Assembly: GCA_048498555.1 (NCBI GenBank)
Contig: JBEHXT010000024.1
Coordinates: 1-64,000 of the forward strand
Length of the DNA: 64,000 nt
Direction: 5' to 3'
DNA from: Danxiaibacter sp048498555
Lineage (GTDB): Bacteria > Bacteroidota > Bacteroidia > Chitinophagales > Chitinophagaceae
Shown: one piece after another, positions 1 to 9,835 of the stretch
Position numbering within the stretch: the stretch's first letter is position 1
Layout: each line of letters opens with the position of its first letter
Translations under genes and position numbers: made by a program
Notes under the pieces: model-generated
The model's database searches: none
What the model was told of the DNA's origin: nothing
What the model saw: the letters and a program-made list of their open reading frames with translations, nothing else

Positions 1-196
1 CATTTAGTTTTGCGTCCCATTGGTTAAGCGCTTTATAAGCACAGTCAACCATACCGGCAGTGGTTTGATTTTCTTTTTTATCAAGGCAAGATTGTAGCTC
101 ACGGTCTATTTTGTCTTCCCTTGGCTTTACCTGCGCAAACGCGTCGTGTGTTAATAGCAATCCCAATGCACAAACAAAATAAATGCTCCATTTCAT
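1..196 (-). CDS. LprI-like (DUF1311) secreted protein, 3' part cut by window edge
   Basis: The reading frame opens at the ATG complementary to 194-196 and runs off the left edge, so only the first 65 residues are seen. They begin with a signal peptide (MKWSIYFVCALGLLLTHDAFA) followed by a mature start near QVKPRE. The visible part then carries a Cys, a TxGMxxC segment, an Ala-rich helix and a WDxxLN ending, which is the pattern of the lysozyme-inhibitor LprI N-terminal domain. Family members are small periplasmic or lipid-anchored proteins, some of which inhibit lysozyme; the role here is not shown. It is co-directional with the methyltransferase just upstream (gap about 18 bp), so the two may share a transcript. 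Confidence 0.7.
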   Translation of the reverse strand, partial: MKWSIYFVCALGLLLTHDAFAQVKPREDKIDRELQSCLDKKENQTTAGMVDCAYKALNQWDAKLN

Positions 197-214
197 ATGG
201 TATATTTTTCCGGC

Positions 215-856
215 CTAAAATATTTTATCGCGCACTGGAATATCGCGCTTTTTAAAACTGCAGAAAATGAAATTTTGGGCAGTGTTAAAAGGCGTTATGT
301 GGTCTTCGGTAATACACTTAATTTTTTCAAATCCTTCTTTAAACATTTCGCTCAAGCCTGATTCATCATATTGCGCAATATCAAGCCCGCTGCACTTTTT
401 CGGCCCTTCAGTTGAAAATGTTCCAACTACCAGGTAACCAGCTATGGCTTTGTTTGCGATGGCTACATATTTCGAGATTTGTTGTTCAGAAGTAAGAAAA
501 TGAAATGCGGCCCTGTCGTGCCAAACATCAAAAATTGTTTCCGGCTGAAATTCTGTTATATCGCTAACTACCCAGTTAATTTTTTCAGCTTTGGGGCCGA
601 GGCGAGCCTGTGCCTTTTCAAGCGCTTTTGCTGAAATGTCCAGTACTGTAATATTTTCGTAACCTTCGTCCAGTAGATGATCTGCAAGGTTGCTATCGCC
701 TCCACCAATGTCTATGATCTTAGCAGTTTTTGGAAGGCCAAGCGAGCGAATAAATTCCATCGAAGTTTTCGGGTATTTCTGTGTCCAGCTAACTTCTTCG
801 GGGCTTTTTGATTCATACACGGTCTCCCAATGTTTCTTGTTTTCGGTGGCGCTCAT
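215..856 (-). CDS. Class I SAM-dependent methyltransferase
   Basis: A 213-residue cytosolic protein. Residues 47-54 (IIDIGGGDS) form the Gly-rich SAM-binding loop after strand beta1. VLDIS near residue 73 gives the acidic residue expected at the end of beta2, and a VSDITEF segment matches motif II/III. A DVWHDRAAFHFL stretch resembles post-motif regions of thiopurine or tellurite-type small-molecule methyltransferases. The substrate cannot be read from the sequence. The start is the ATG complementary to 854-856; no better start lies upstream. The LprI-like gene follows closely on the same strand. Confidence 0.85.
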   Translation of the reverse strand: MSATENKKHWETVYESKSPEEVSWTQKYPKTSMEFIRSLGLPKTAKIIDIGGGDSNLADHLLDEGYENITVLDISAKALEKAQARLGPKAEKINWVVSDITEFQPETIFDVWHDRAAFHFLTSEQQISKYVAIANKAIAGYLVVGTFSTEGPKKCSGLDIAQYDESGLSEMFKEGFEKIKCITEDHITPFNTAQNFIFCSFKKRDIPVRDKIF

Positions 857-1494
857 AGTTGCAAATATTGAAAAGGCTGTTTAAAACCTACAGCCATAAT
901 GGCGTTTAGAATAATAAAAAGTGCATTCTTCTTTTGCGACCATAAAACTAGCCAAAAAAATATACATGGAGATTTTGTCGCCAGAAAGTTGTTGTAGAAT
1001 ATCAATCATTATTATCCGGATAAATTTTAACAAGTCGGCGCACCGTCCTAAAGAATAACGGCCATAGATGGGCATTGGTCAATAAATCCCGCAAGGCTGA
1101 AATTACTATAGAAAGATATGTCATTCTATTTAAGCTTCACAGAGGCGATATTTATTATGCCACCCCTGCGGGGTTTGAAGTCCTGGTTTCGGCTTTGCTA
1201 TAATAATTTCATCCCTTCGGGATTGTGTCACGCGCTAATCATCTTTATAAAATTTAGGTTTAAATAACATTACGATTTGGAGGCAACTTGTCTTTTCACA
1301 ATTTTAGCCGGACGACAATAAATAACAGTGATGCGAAAAAATAAGACGAAGGACCGCCTCGTGGTCACTTACGAACAAATTGCAGAAGTGTGCGACGCAA
1401 GTAAAGTTTAATAGTAGCAATGCTGCCCGGCTCAAAAAAATATACCTCAGCTAACCGCGAATAGCCATTGCGCGCGGTGCCGGCTAAACAAGTC
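857..1494. other. Non-coding stretch between methyltransferase and acyltransferase
   Basis: About 640 bp without a convincing gene. Short open frames here lack recognisable composition or a ribosome-binding context. The only structure seen is a pair of small palindromes at 1162-1174 and 1211-1223, listed separately. Confidence 0.5.
1161..1223. repeat. Pair of mini-palindromes (possible degenerate interspersed repeat)
   Basis: Two five-base-pair hairpins with three-base loops, ACCCC-TGC-GGGGT (1162-1174) and ATCCC-TTC-GGGAT (1211-1223), lie about 36 bp apart in a non-coding stretch. Paired GC-rich mini-palindromes like this are typical of REP-type intergenic elements, but no second copy is present in the window, so the call is tentative. 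Confidence 0.3.
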
Positions 1495-2667
1495 TTACAA
1501 CTGCATTTCAGGCGTTTTTTGCGGAACCTTATCTTGTTGGGCACGCAACACTTTATTTCGCAATAAAAGAAATGGCTTTTCAATAATCTTGTTTAGCAGA
1601 AGCGCAGCCAATAATGAGGTGATTACGCAAATGAACATCATAAAATTGCTGTCCTGTTCTATATTAAGCTTTGCAAATTGTTCCTGCGTAATATGTATAA
1701 CAATTTTATGCGACAGATAGAGGACATAAGAGAGCCTTGCGATAAGAGCGGTAGTTTTTGATTGCAAGCGATATAAAATTCCTGACGGACTGACTGCGCC
1801 AGCAACCATCAATCCATATCCAAGGCTAACCAATGGAAAACCAACAACTGAAGCAGCAAACGATGCTTGTTCTTTGCACAAAAAGTAGGCGGCGATAAGT
1901 ATAGGAAGGCTTAACAGCAATGTAAGATTTCCATTCCGCTGAACTGCCTGCCGTAGTCGCGGCATAAATTGCATAATGGCCGCAATGGAAACACCGGTTA
2001 ACAAACCATCCAGCCTTGACCATGTTGGGTAATAAATCCATTTATACCATTGAATGATCGACCCATTATCAGCATAAGGCGCAACCTGGTGGTTGAAAAG
2101 TTGTGCCCTGATAAAAATCCCGGCAACAAAAAGTGACAGCAGAACCAGCACACCTTTTTTTATCATTTTAAAATATGCCAGCAGAAGCAGGATTAATGGC
2201 ATGAATAGATAAAACTGCTCTTCAATGCAGAGCGACCAGGCATGCGAAAATGTTCCCTGCGTACGCAGGTCCAGCCCGAGGTTTTGTGTGAACGTGAGAT
2301 ACTTCCACAGCGGTGCGGGCGATTCACGCTCCCTTAACAAAGGGAACAGAAAATAAAGCGCGACAATTACCAGGTATGGCGGTATTATTCTGAAGAACCT
2401 TTTGATGAAAAACTCTTTTAGGGATATTTTTTTTGCTGTAGCAATCTTTGCAAAAAGCTGGGATGAGATTAAAAAGCCACTGAGCACAAAGAACAAGTCT
2501 ACGCCCGTCCAGCCAAACTGCGCAATATCATGCACCCAATCCGGATGGGCAAAAATTCCTCCGTAATGATAAAAAAAGACATAACAAATGGCGAACGCCC
2601 TTAAATGGTCCAGCCCAACTAATTTATGCGTAGCAGATTGTTTTTCAACTCCTTTTAACTGAATCAT
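1495..2667 (-). CDS. Acyltransferase 3 family membrane protein (OafA/YrhL type)
   Basis: A 390-residue integral membrane protein with about ten hydrophobic segments. The N-terminus carries the family signature: LDHLRAFAI near residues 19-27 with the conserved Arg23, and FFYHYGG with His34. It is followed by GVDLFFVLSGFLIS and RFFRIIPPYLV, also hallmarks. Relatives O-acetylate or O-acylate surface polysaccharides, using an acyl donor transferred across the inner membrane. It stands alone here; no polysaccharide cluster adjoins it, so the acceptor is unknown. The length fits single-domain members that lack the C-terminal SGNH extension. Confidence 0.9.
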   Translation of the reverse strand: MIQLKGVEKQSATHKLVGLDHLRAFAICYVFFYHYGGIFAHPDWVHDIAQFGWTGVDLFFVLSGFLISSQLFAKIATAKKISLKEFFIKRFFRIIPPYLVIVALYFLFPLLRERESPAPLWKYLTFTQNLGLDLRTQGTFSHAWSLCIEEQFYLFMPLILLLLAYFKMIKKGVLVLLSLFVAGIFIRAQLFNHQVAPYADNGSIIQWYKWIYYPTWSRLDGLLTGVSIAAIMQFMPRLRQAVQRNGNLTLLLSLPILIAAYFLCKEQASFAASVVGFPLVSLGYGLMVAGAVSPSGILYRLQSKTTALIARLSYVLYLSHKIVIHITQEQFAKLNIEQDSNFMMFICVITSLLAALLLNKIIEKPFLLLRNKVLRAQQDKVPQKTPEMQL

Positions 2668-2961
2668 ACAAAGCCTGGTTGTAATGCGAAGGCCGGCAAA
2701 TATCGGGGTTAAATAAGATGCAACAGCAGTTTACAGAAAAATAAATAATTGCTTCTTTATGAGCAGCTAAAGCCTTTGTTCTGGTGGCAATAAAATGAAA
2801 TTAAAGACATTGACTGACGATACTTTCAGAGTGTTTTTATGAACGGGATAGAAAACCGGAACGATTAGCGGAAATTAACTTTGCGGCGTAAAATGAAGGG
2901 CTGAAAATATGAGCAGGTATCATTTTCGTTCCAGCGTTTTCTAAACTTAAGATATTAAAAT

Positions 2962-3282
2962 ATGCTTTCCCTCTTAAAAGTCCGTCCGGAAAATATCTCT
3001 TCGTCACGCATTATATCAGGCGCATTTACACCGTTTCTTATCATGCCTGTTTCGAATTGCTCAACAAATAAGCTTATACTTCAATATGACGAAAAAGTAC
3101 ACTGTGTTAACCTAAAAATATTCACCAGGTGGGGCTCCCTGATCTATGAATCAGATAATTATGATAACAATTGGGATGGAGCCAATGTTACCGCCGGTAC
3201 TTACTATTACGAAATAACAGCGTCTTCCCGCAGCTGGCCGAGCAATAAATCACACCGGGGATGGATTGTTGTGGTGAAGTAA
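2962..3282 (+). pseudogene. Orphan CHU_C / gliding-motility C-terminal (T9SS type B sorting) domain, likely remnant
   Basis: The 106-residue frame ends in NLKIFTRWGSLIYESDNY, then NNWDG, AGTYYYEI and a Lys-rich end. This is the CHU_C domain that directs cargo to the type IX secretion system and cell surface. In functional proteins the domain sits at the end of a large exported polypeptide with a signal peptide. Here there is neither a signal peptide nor a cargo, and the usual VFTPNGDGxND segment is reduced to GAFTPFLI. Upstream DNA does not continue a frame. I read it as the surviving tail of a deleted surface protein; a short functional gene is less likely. Confidence 0.55.
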
Positions 3283-3346
3283 AAACTGGCCTGTTTATAT
3301 TAGCGCCGCTTAGACAAATACATTACCAATAACACGGTATTCCATC

Positions 3347-5776
3347 TTACTCTGACCGTAAGCTTTTTACCGGGTTGGCCCTGGCTGCTTTAATGGCCTG
3401 AAAACTAACTGTTGCCAATGCAATAATTAAAGCAACCACACCCGCCAATACAAACAACCACCACTGAATGGTTATGCGGTAAGCAAATTCCTGTAACCAT
3501 TTATTCATGGCCAGCCACGCAACCGGCGTTGCTATTACGATGGCGATACAGACAAGTTTTACAAAGTCTTTAGAGAGCAGGCCAATGATGCCTGTTATGT
3601 TGGCCCCCAGAACCTTCCTGATACCAATTTCCTTGATCCGCTGTTCTGCAGCATATGTCACCAGCCCAAGAAGGCCCAGGCACGCAATAAGTATGGCCAG
3701 CACCGAAAATGTGATAGAAAGTGAACCCGTGCGTTGGTCTGACAAGTATTGCTTATTGAATTCTTCGTCCATAAACGTATAACTGAACGGGTGTGACGGC
3801 GCCATAGCCTTCCATTTGGTTTTAATTTGCGACACGAGGCCTGGAATATCTGCTGTATTAATCCGCAGTGCCATGCTCCCCATATTTTTATGAAACAGCA
3901 AAACCAATGGCGTTACCTGCTGCCTGAGCGAATTAAAATTGAAGTTTTTTACTACCCCTATAATATTGAATGAGGAGATCTTCTTCTCTGCGGCGTTTTC
4001 AACAGCATACAGTTTTTTATCAAGCGGATCTTTTCCTGCAAAATACTTTGCGGCAGCTTCGTTGATGATTATCGCGTTAGAATCAAAACCAGCCTCTTTT
4101 GAAAAATTTCTGCCCGACAAAATTTGCATTTGCATGGCGGGTATATAATTTTCATCTACTTCCCATTCCTGCGAGAGTATGGCATTTTTTACATCAAAAT
4201 TCATATCAGGAAAAAGCCCTGTGCTGTTGCGCCAACCATTTGTTGGCAGGTAGCCCGTAAATGTCGCTGCCTTTACTGCCGGCAACTGTAACAACTCATT
4301 TTTAAAAGCTTCCGACTGCGTGCCCAACGCAGAAGTATTTTGGATGATCAGCACCTGGCTCTTATTAAATCCTACGTCTTTTTTATGAATATAACTGAGC
4401 TGGCTATAGATGACCGCGGTACCAACCATTAATGTAATTGAAATAGCAAATTGAAAAACCACCAGCGAATTACGCAAAAATGATCCTTTAAAGCCTTTTG
4501 CCAGCTTGCCTTTTAGCACATCTATAGGCTGAAAAGAAGAAAGAAAAAAAGCCGGGTAGCTGCCGGCAAGCAAACTAACTATAATCATTAAGGCAATTAT
4601 TGCAGCCAGCATATCAGGATTGAAAAGCACCAGCCCGCCAATGTTCTTTTGCGCCAGCTGGTTAAATAACGGAAGCAACAGGAATGTAAGGGCGATGGCA
4701 ACAACAAAGGAAATAAAGCTTATAACAAACGATTCGGTGAGGAACTGCGTAATTAAGTTTTTTCTTACGGACCCAAGTACTTTTCTTACACCTACTTCTT
4801 TCGCCCTGTTGGAAGAACGTGCTGTTGACAAATTCATAAAATTTACACACGCTATCAGCAGAATAAAAATAGCGATTGCCGAAAAGATATAGACATACTG
4901 CATATTGCCATTCACAGCAAGTTCATCGGGTTTATTGCTATGCAAATGAATGTTCAACAGCGGCATAAGGCTACAGGTAACATAGCCGCCACCTTTTCTA
5001 AAATCATCCAGCGAAAGGTTTGCAACACTTTTTAATTCGGGGCCAACAGCTGTTTCGAGTGATTTGTTGAACTGTTTTTCCAGGCCGGCTATATCCGTTC
5101 CTTCTTTAAGCAGTATGTACGTGTGAAAATTTTCACTGAGCCAGTCTACTTCCCGGCTTTCGTCCAATTCAGCAAGTGGAAGAAAAAAGTCATAGTTAAA
5201 ATGCGATTGTGCCGGCATGTCTTTTATAATTGCAGACACCTTATACAGCTTGTTATTGATGTCGAGCGTTTTACCTAATGACGATACATTGCCGAAATAT
5301 TTTTTCGCTGCCGTTTCTGTTAATACTATAGTATGTGGCTCCGCTAAAGCTGTATGAGGGTTCCCCTGCACGAGTGGCAATGTAAATACGTCAAAAACAG
5401 TTGAATCTGTATATATCACTTTATCTTCAACTATCTTCTCCTCCCCTTTTGTGATAGTCACTGGCCCGCGATTGCGAAACCTCGTGTAATGTTCTATTTG
5501 TGGATATTCCTGCGCAAAGGATGGCCCCATGGCAGCCGGGGCTTCTCCGATGTCAAACTCGTTGTCGCCAAATTTAATCTGGTTATCGATCCTGTAAATG
5601 CGCCCGGCGTTACTATTAAATTTATCATAACTCAGTTCGTCCGTTACATACAGGATAATAATAAGACAGGTTGCAAGGCCCGCGGCCAGCCCAATTATAT
5701 TTATGGCTGTAAACCCCTTATTCTTTTGCAGGCTGCGGAAAGCAGTTTTAAAATAGTTTTTGAACATGTTTTGCAC
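3347..5776 (-). CDS. FtsX-like ABC transporter permease (MacB-type, two FtsX domains)
   Basis: An 809-residue inner-membrane protein. An N-terminal transmembrane helix (about 20-42) leads into a MacB-like periplasmic domain, then three helices of a first FtsX domain (about 290-430). After this come another helix, a second periplasmic domain and a C-terminal FtsX domain with ITGIIGLLSKDFVKL and IKEIGIRKVLGA signatures. It has no ATPase domain and none is adjacent. Such permeases in Bacteroidota usually occur in arrays and may use an ATPase encoded elsewhere, often for efflux or lipoprotein/peptide export. Either MQNMFKNY or MFKNY (three codons later) could be the start. A paralogue lies immediately upstream on the same strand. 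Confidence 0.9.
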   Translation of the reverse strand: MQNMFKNYFKTAFRSLQKNKGFTAINIIGLAAGLATCLIIILYVTDELSYDKFNSNAGRIYRIDNQIKFGDNEFDIGEAPAAMGPSFAQEYPQIEHYTRFRNRGPVTITKGEEKIVEDKVIYTDSTVFDVFTLPLVQGNPHTALAEPHTIVLTETAAKKYFGNVSSLGKTLDINNKLYKVSAIIKDMPAQSHFNYDFFLPLAELDESREVDWLSENFHTYILLKEGTDIAGLEKQFNKSLETAVGPELKSVANLSLDDFRKGGGYVTCSLMPLLNIHLHSNKPDELAVNGNMQYVYIFSAIAIFILLIACVNFMNLSTARSSNRAKEVGVRKVLGSVRKNLITQFLTESFVISFISFVVAIALTFLLLPLFNQLAQKNIGGLVLFNPDMLAAIIALMIIVSLLAGSYPAFFLSSFQPIDVLKGKLAKGFKGSFLRNSLVVFQFAISITLMVGTAVIYSQLSYIHKKDVGFNKSQVLIIQNTSALGTQSEAFKNELLQLPAVKAATFTGYLPTNGWRNSTGLFPDMNFDVKNAILSQEWEVDENYIPAMQMQILSGRNFSKEAGFDSNAIIINEAAAKYFAGKDPLDKKLYAVENAAEKKISSFNIIGVVKNFNFNSLRQQVTPLVLLFHKNMGSMALRINTADIPGLVSQIKTKWKAMAPSHPFSYTFMDEEFNKQYLSDQRTGSLSITFSVLAILIACLGLLGLVTYAAEQRIKEIGIRKVLGANITGIIGLLSKDFVKLVCIAIVIATPVAWLAMNKWLQEFAYRITIQWWLFVLAGVVALIIALATVSFQAIKAARANPVKSLRSE

Positions 5777-5790
5777 GTTGTAAGTTATAC

Positions 5791-5900
5791 GTTATGAGTT
5801 ATACGTTGTACGTTTTAAGTTGTACGTTTTAACACAACAACTTTTAGGCAAAGCCTGACTTTCGTTTCGCAATAAACGTACAACGTATCACTTCTAACTC
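5791..5900. repeat. Inverted repeat between tandem permease genes
   Basis: Arms at about 5791-5817 and 5873-5900 are nearly complementary over about 27 bp and are built from repeats of the phrase TACGTTGTACGTTTTA. The segment separates the two permease genes. It could fold into a long hairpin in the mRNA, and a terminator or processing role is possible but lacks a T tract. Confidence 0.6.
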
Positions 5901-5906
5901 CCTGTA

Positions 5907-8309
5907 TTATTCGGTCCTTAAACTCTTCACCGGATTAGCTGTGGCTGCCCTTATTGCCTGGAAGCTTACGGTGAGCAGCGCTATCAGTAAAACAAAAATT
6001 CCCGCAGAGGCAAACATCCACCAGCTTAGCGTAATTCTGTATGGGTAGTTTTCCAGCCACTTGCTTGCGGCCATCCAGGCCATTGGAACAGCAGCCAGCA
6101 AAGCAATTGCGACCAACAACAGGAAGTCTCTTGATAAAATACTCACCACGCCGCTAACAGATGCGCCAAGCACTTTTCTGATACCAATTTCTTTTGTTCT
6201 TTTTTCTGCAGAAAGAACGGACAGCCCAAACAATCCTATACTCGAAATAAAGATGGTAAGGATGGCACCAAAAAGCATGATCTGTTTCCACTTCTCCTCA
6301 GACTGATAACGGTTTTTGTTTTCCTGATCTTTGAAATCATAGCTATAAGGGTTAATGGGGAAAAGCTTTTTATAAGTTTTCTCAATATCTTTTAACGCAG
6401 CTGTAGAACTACCCGGATGAATTTTGATATAGGCTCCGCCATATGGATTCGTTGGCTTCATGGTAAACAGTTGCTCTTTTATTTTCTGATTCAGCGATTC
6501 AAAGTGATAGTTTTTCACCACGCCAATTACCGTAAATGTTTCATCCTGGTTTTCCATATTTACAAATCGAACCTGTTGCCCCAGTGGCTGCTTCCATCCT
6601 GCTTTCTTAACGAATTCTTCGTTTACGATAATGGACTGCATTGAATCAGAAGGCAGATCGGGAGAAAAGTTCCGGCCTTGTAGGATGGGCACTTTCAACA
6701 TCGGTATATAGGGTACACTTACAGTTTCAAATGCAAACGATATTTTTTCTTCGCCATTAATCTTCGCGCTCGAACCCCAAAAGCCACCATTTTTAAATGC
6801 TACTTCCTCAATTGCGGGGCTTTTCATCAATTCGTTCCTGAATAAAGCCGCTTCATTTCGTGTGAAGTTTCCTTTGCCCACTGTAATCATATTTGTATCA
6901 TCATACCCAAGCTTGGTTGTTGTGAGGTAATTGAATTGAGAATAGATAATAAGCGTGGCAATGATGAGAAATGAAGCAAGCGTAAACTGCACAACCACCA
7001 GGCTTTTCTGCAGGTAATTTTTTCCTGCAAGATTAAAACGGCTATATAAAGTGTTAACCGGATTATAATTAGATAATACCAGGGCAGGATAAAAACCAGC
7101 TAGTAAACCTGTAAGCAAAAATAGGCCGATATATCCCAGTACAAGTTTTATATCAAACAAATAAGAAAGGCTGAGCGCCTTATTAGACAGGCTATTAAAC
7201 ACCGGCAATATTATTTGTACAAGCGCTACTGCAAACACAAACGCCAGGAAACAAAGCGCAAATGATTCGCCTAAAAACTGAAAAATGAGCTGCTTTCTTT
7301 CGCCACCAACAACCTTGCGGATCCCAATTTCTTTTGCGCGCTTTAACGAACGGGCCACGGTAAGGTTAACAAAATTGATGCATGCGATTAAGAGTATGAA
7401 AACAGCGATACCGCCGAGTATATAAGAAAACATTGGATTACTGGAACCTGACAATCCGTTATCAGCAGGCATCTCTTTGCTTAAATGCATATCCAGAAAA
7501 GGTTGCAGCGAGTATTCTATCCTGCCATGAAAATCAAATTTTTCTGCGATCATTTTTATCATGTCAGCAGCATCCGATTGAAAAAATTTAGTCATTTTTT
7601 GCCCTACAACTTTTGTGTCTGCGTTAGGATTGATCACAACAAAAGTGTTCATAAAAAAGCTGAACCAGTTTTGATTATTCTGCGCATCTTCTTTTGACAC
7701 ATTAATCGGCAGCAGCAGATCAAATTTTATGGAAGAGTTCTGCGGAGCCTTTTTTGCAACGCCCGTTACAAGGTATGGCTCGAACTTATCATCGCCTTTA
7801 AGCATAATTGTCTTGCCAAGCGCATCAGTAGTACCAAATTGTTTTTTGGCTATCTCGTCCGTTATTACGACGGAATTAGGTTGCAGAAGTGCGGTTTGCG
7901 GGTTTCCCTTCAATAAAGGAAAAGTAAATACTGAAAAGAAATTGGAATCACTGTAATGCACATCCTGCGGCTTGATTTCATCGCCCGATTTCATGTCCAG
8001 CTGGCCACTCCTGATTCGCACAAATGATGCTATTTCCGGCACAGCCGACTTAAACCTCGGCCCTTGCAAATAGCCCGAGTAACCGCTCTTGCCGGACTCC
8101 TTTCCATCCGCATCAAAATTTCTGTTCACTACGCGATAGATGTTGCCCACATTTTTATGAAAGCGATCGTAGCTAACTTCATCTTTTACATACAGAATGA
8201 TCAGCATGGCGCATGCCAGGCCAATACTTAATCCTGATACATTGATGATGGTGTAGATTTTGTTGCGTGTAAGATTCCTAATCGCAGTCTTGAGATAGTT
8301 TCTAAACAT
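5907..8309 (-). CDS. FtsX-like ABC transporter permease, paralogue of the downstream gene
   Basis: About 800 residues from the chosen start at 8309 (MFRNYLKTAIRN), which aligns with the start of the paralogue (MFKNYFKTAFRS). An upstream in-frame ATG at 8393 would add 28 residues lacking similarity. The architecture is the same: N-terminal helix, MacB-like periplasmic domain, FtsX domain, second periplasmic domain, C-terminal FtsX domain with TKEIGIRKVLGAS. No ATP-binding subunit is nearby. The two copies are clearly related but well diverged, indicating an old duplication. The transported substrate is unknown. Confidence 0.9.
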   Translation of the reverse strand: MFRNYLKTAIRNLTRNKIYTIINVSGLSIGLACAMLIILYVKDEVSYDRFHKNVGNIYRVVNRNFDADGKESGKSGYSGYLQGPRFKSAVPEIASFVRIRSGQLDMKSGDEIKPQDVHYSDSNFFSVFTFPLLKGNPQTALLQPNSVVITDEIAKKQFGTTDALGKTIMLKGDDKFEPYLVTGVAKKAPQNSSIKFDLLLPINVSKEDAQNNQNWFSFFMNTFVVINPNADTKVVGQKMTKFFQSDAADMIKMIAEKFDFHGRIEYSLQPFLDMHLSKEMPADNGLSGSSNPMFSYILGGIAVFILLIACINFVNLTVARSLKRAKEIGIRKVVGGERKQLIFQFLGESFALCFLAFVFAVALVQIILPVFNSLSNKALSLSYLFDIKLVLGYIGLFLLTGLLAGFYPALVLSNYNPVNTLYSRFNLAGKNYLQKSLVVVQFTLASFLIIATLIIYSQFNYLTTTKLGYDDTNMITVGKGNFTRNEAALFRNELMKSPAIEEVAFKNGGFWGSSAKINGEEKISFAFETVSVPYIPMLKVPILQGRNFSPDLPSDSMQSIIVNEEFVKKAGWKQPLGQQVRFVNMENQDETFTVIGVVKNYHFESLNQKIKEQLFTMKPTNPYGGAYIKIHPGSSTAALKDIEKTYKKLFPINPYSYDFKDQENKNRYQSEEKWKQIMLFGAILTIFISSIGLFGLSVLSAEKRTKEIGIRKVLGASVSGVVSILSRDFLLLVAIALLAAVPMAWMAASKWLENYPYRITLSWWMFASAGIFVLLIALLTVSFQAIRAATANPVKSLRTE

Positions 8310-8729
8310 TAGTTTCTTTTTTGGTTGATAACTTGTAACAAAAATGCGGCTTAAGTTGGTGAGCAGTTTACCTCCAATAAAATACCAGAACAATTACACC
8401 ATGTAAATCAATATTGTTACAGATAATTATTTTTATCAATTGTTCATTTCCGATACACTTGTTGTCCGGTTTTGATTTTTTATGATTACAACAAAGTCAA
8501 GCATTCCAGGTCCATCGCAGGGCCATATTCTGTTCGGCTTGCCAAGTTGATACCCAACTATTATTATAGCTACCTTCCTATTTTCATAACAACAGCATTT
8601 AATCATAAACCCTAAATTTGAGAGATCGTTGGACAGAGATGTAATTGTTATTAGAGCATGCATCTTTCATCCATCCCTTTCTTGCAGTTACATCAGCACT
8701 ACATTATACAAATACTTAAACATTTCTTT
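8310..8729. other. Divergent intergenic region, permease / aldo-keto reductase
   Basis: About 420 bp separating divergent genes; it must hold both promoters, but no clear TTTG/TAnnTTTG pair was recognised. A 75-codon frame on the minus strand (8436-8663) has no recognisable features and I do not call it. Confidence 0.4.
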
Positions 8730-9767
8730 ATGGAGTACAGACAACTGGGCGCATCTGGTTTACAGGTTCCTGTTCTAAGTTTTGGCACAGCGACATTTGG
8801 CGGAGGAAATGATTTTTTTAAAGCCTGGGGAAGCACACAGGCTGAAGAGGCTGCAAGGCTCGTTGACCTTTGCCTGGATGCGGGCGTTAACCTGTTCGAT
8901 ACTGCCGACGTTTATTCAGAAGGACTGGCTGAAGAGATCCTGGGTAAGGCAATCAGTGGCAAAAGAGACAAAGTAATTATTTCAACAAAAGCCACTTTCC
9001 CTTTTGGTGAAGGGCCAAACAGCGCGGGCGCTTCTCGATTTCGTTTGATGAAGCAGATTGAATCAAGCCTTAAGCGGCTGAATACAGATTACATTGACAT
9101 CTACCACATGCACGGCTTTGACGCTGTTACGCCAGTGGAAGAAACCTTGCGAACACTGGACGATCTTATTCAAAGCGGGAAAATAAGATATATAGCAGCT
9201 TCTAATTTCTCAGGCTGGCATTTGATGAAATCACTTGCAATTTCTGATAAGCATGGATGGAACAGATATGTAGGGCACCAGGTATATTACTCACTTGCCA
9301 ATCGCGAATATGAATGGGAATTAATGCCGTTAGGCATTGACCAAAAAGTGGGCGCGATTATATGGTCCCCACTGGCTGCGGGAAGGTTAGGTGGTAAATA
9401 TCGAAGGAATAAACCAATACCGCAGGAAAGCCGCATAGCACAAGGCGGAAGCCCGGTTCCTCAACTTGCCGTGAACGAAGAAGTATTTTACAATACAATA
9501 GATGCCATGGATGAAATAGCGAAGGAAACAGGCAAAACACTGGCACAGATAGCACTTAACTGGCTGTTGCAAAGGCCCACTGTTTCAAGCATTATTATTG
9601 GCGCCCGCAATGAAGAACAACTTCAACAAAACCTGGGAGCTGTTGGATGGAGCCTGACTGCGGATCAGCTTAAAAAACTGGATGCAGCGAGTGAAATATC
9701 AACCATCTATCCTTACTGGCATCAAAATGAAAGGCCTTCGTTGGTTCCTGCACCAAAATTTTATTAG
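8730..9767 (+). CDS. Aldo/keto reductase
   Basis: A 345-residue NADPH-dependent oxidoreductase of the TIM-barrel AKR superfamily. The catalytic tetrad is visible: Asp57 and Tyr62 in NLFDTADVYSEG, Lys87 in VIISTKATF and His128 in DIYHMHGFD. The cofactor-binding end appears as SIIIGARNEEQLQQNL. The start at 8730 (MEYRQLGASGLQVP) is the standard AKR start; an in-frame ATG at 8658 would add 24 unrelated residues. It resembles the YajO/Tas-like general-stress group, with substrate unknown. It stands alone, convergent with the next gene. Confidence 0.93.
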   Translation: MEYRQLGASGLQVPVLSFGTATFGGGNDFFKAWGSTQAEEAARLVDLCLDAGVNLFDTADVYSEGLAEEILGKAISGKRDKVIISTKATFPFGEGPNSAGASRFRLMKQIESSLKRLNTDYIDIYHMHGFDAVTPVEETLRTLDDLIQSGKIRYIAASNFSGWHLMKSLAISDKHGWNRYVGHQVYYSLANREYEWELMPLGIDQKVGAIIWSPLAAGRLGGKYRRNKPIPQESRIAQGGSPVPQLAVNEEVFYNTIDAMDEIAKETGKTLAQIALNWLLQRPTVSSIIIGARNEEQLQQNLGAVGWSLTADQLKKLDAASEISTIYPYWHQNERPSLVPAPKFY

Positions 9768-9835
9768 CAGGTTTAGTTCTGTTAAATAAATGAGGAATAG
9801 CATTCAGAGGTGTGGCGATAAATTTATAGTTGTTG

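Noticed and set aside
881..1075. 64-codon minus-strand frame
   Set aside because: No ribosome-binding site or domain; overlaps the likely promoter of the methyltransferase.
8436..8663. 75-codon minus-strand frame upstream of the permease
   Set aside because: No ribosome-binding site, no recognisable domain, composition like non-coding DNA, and it occupies the space expected for divergent promoters.
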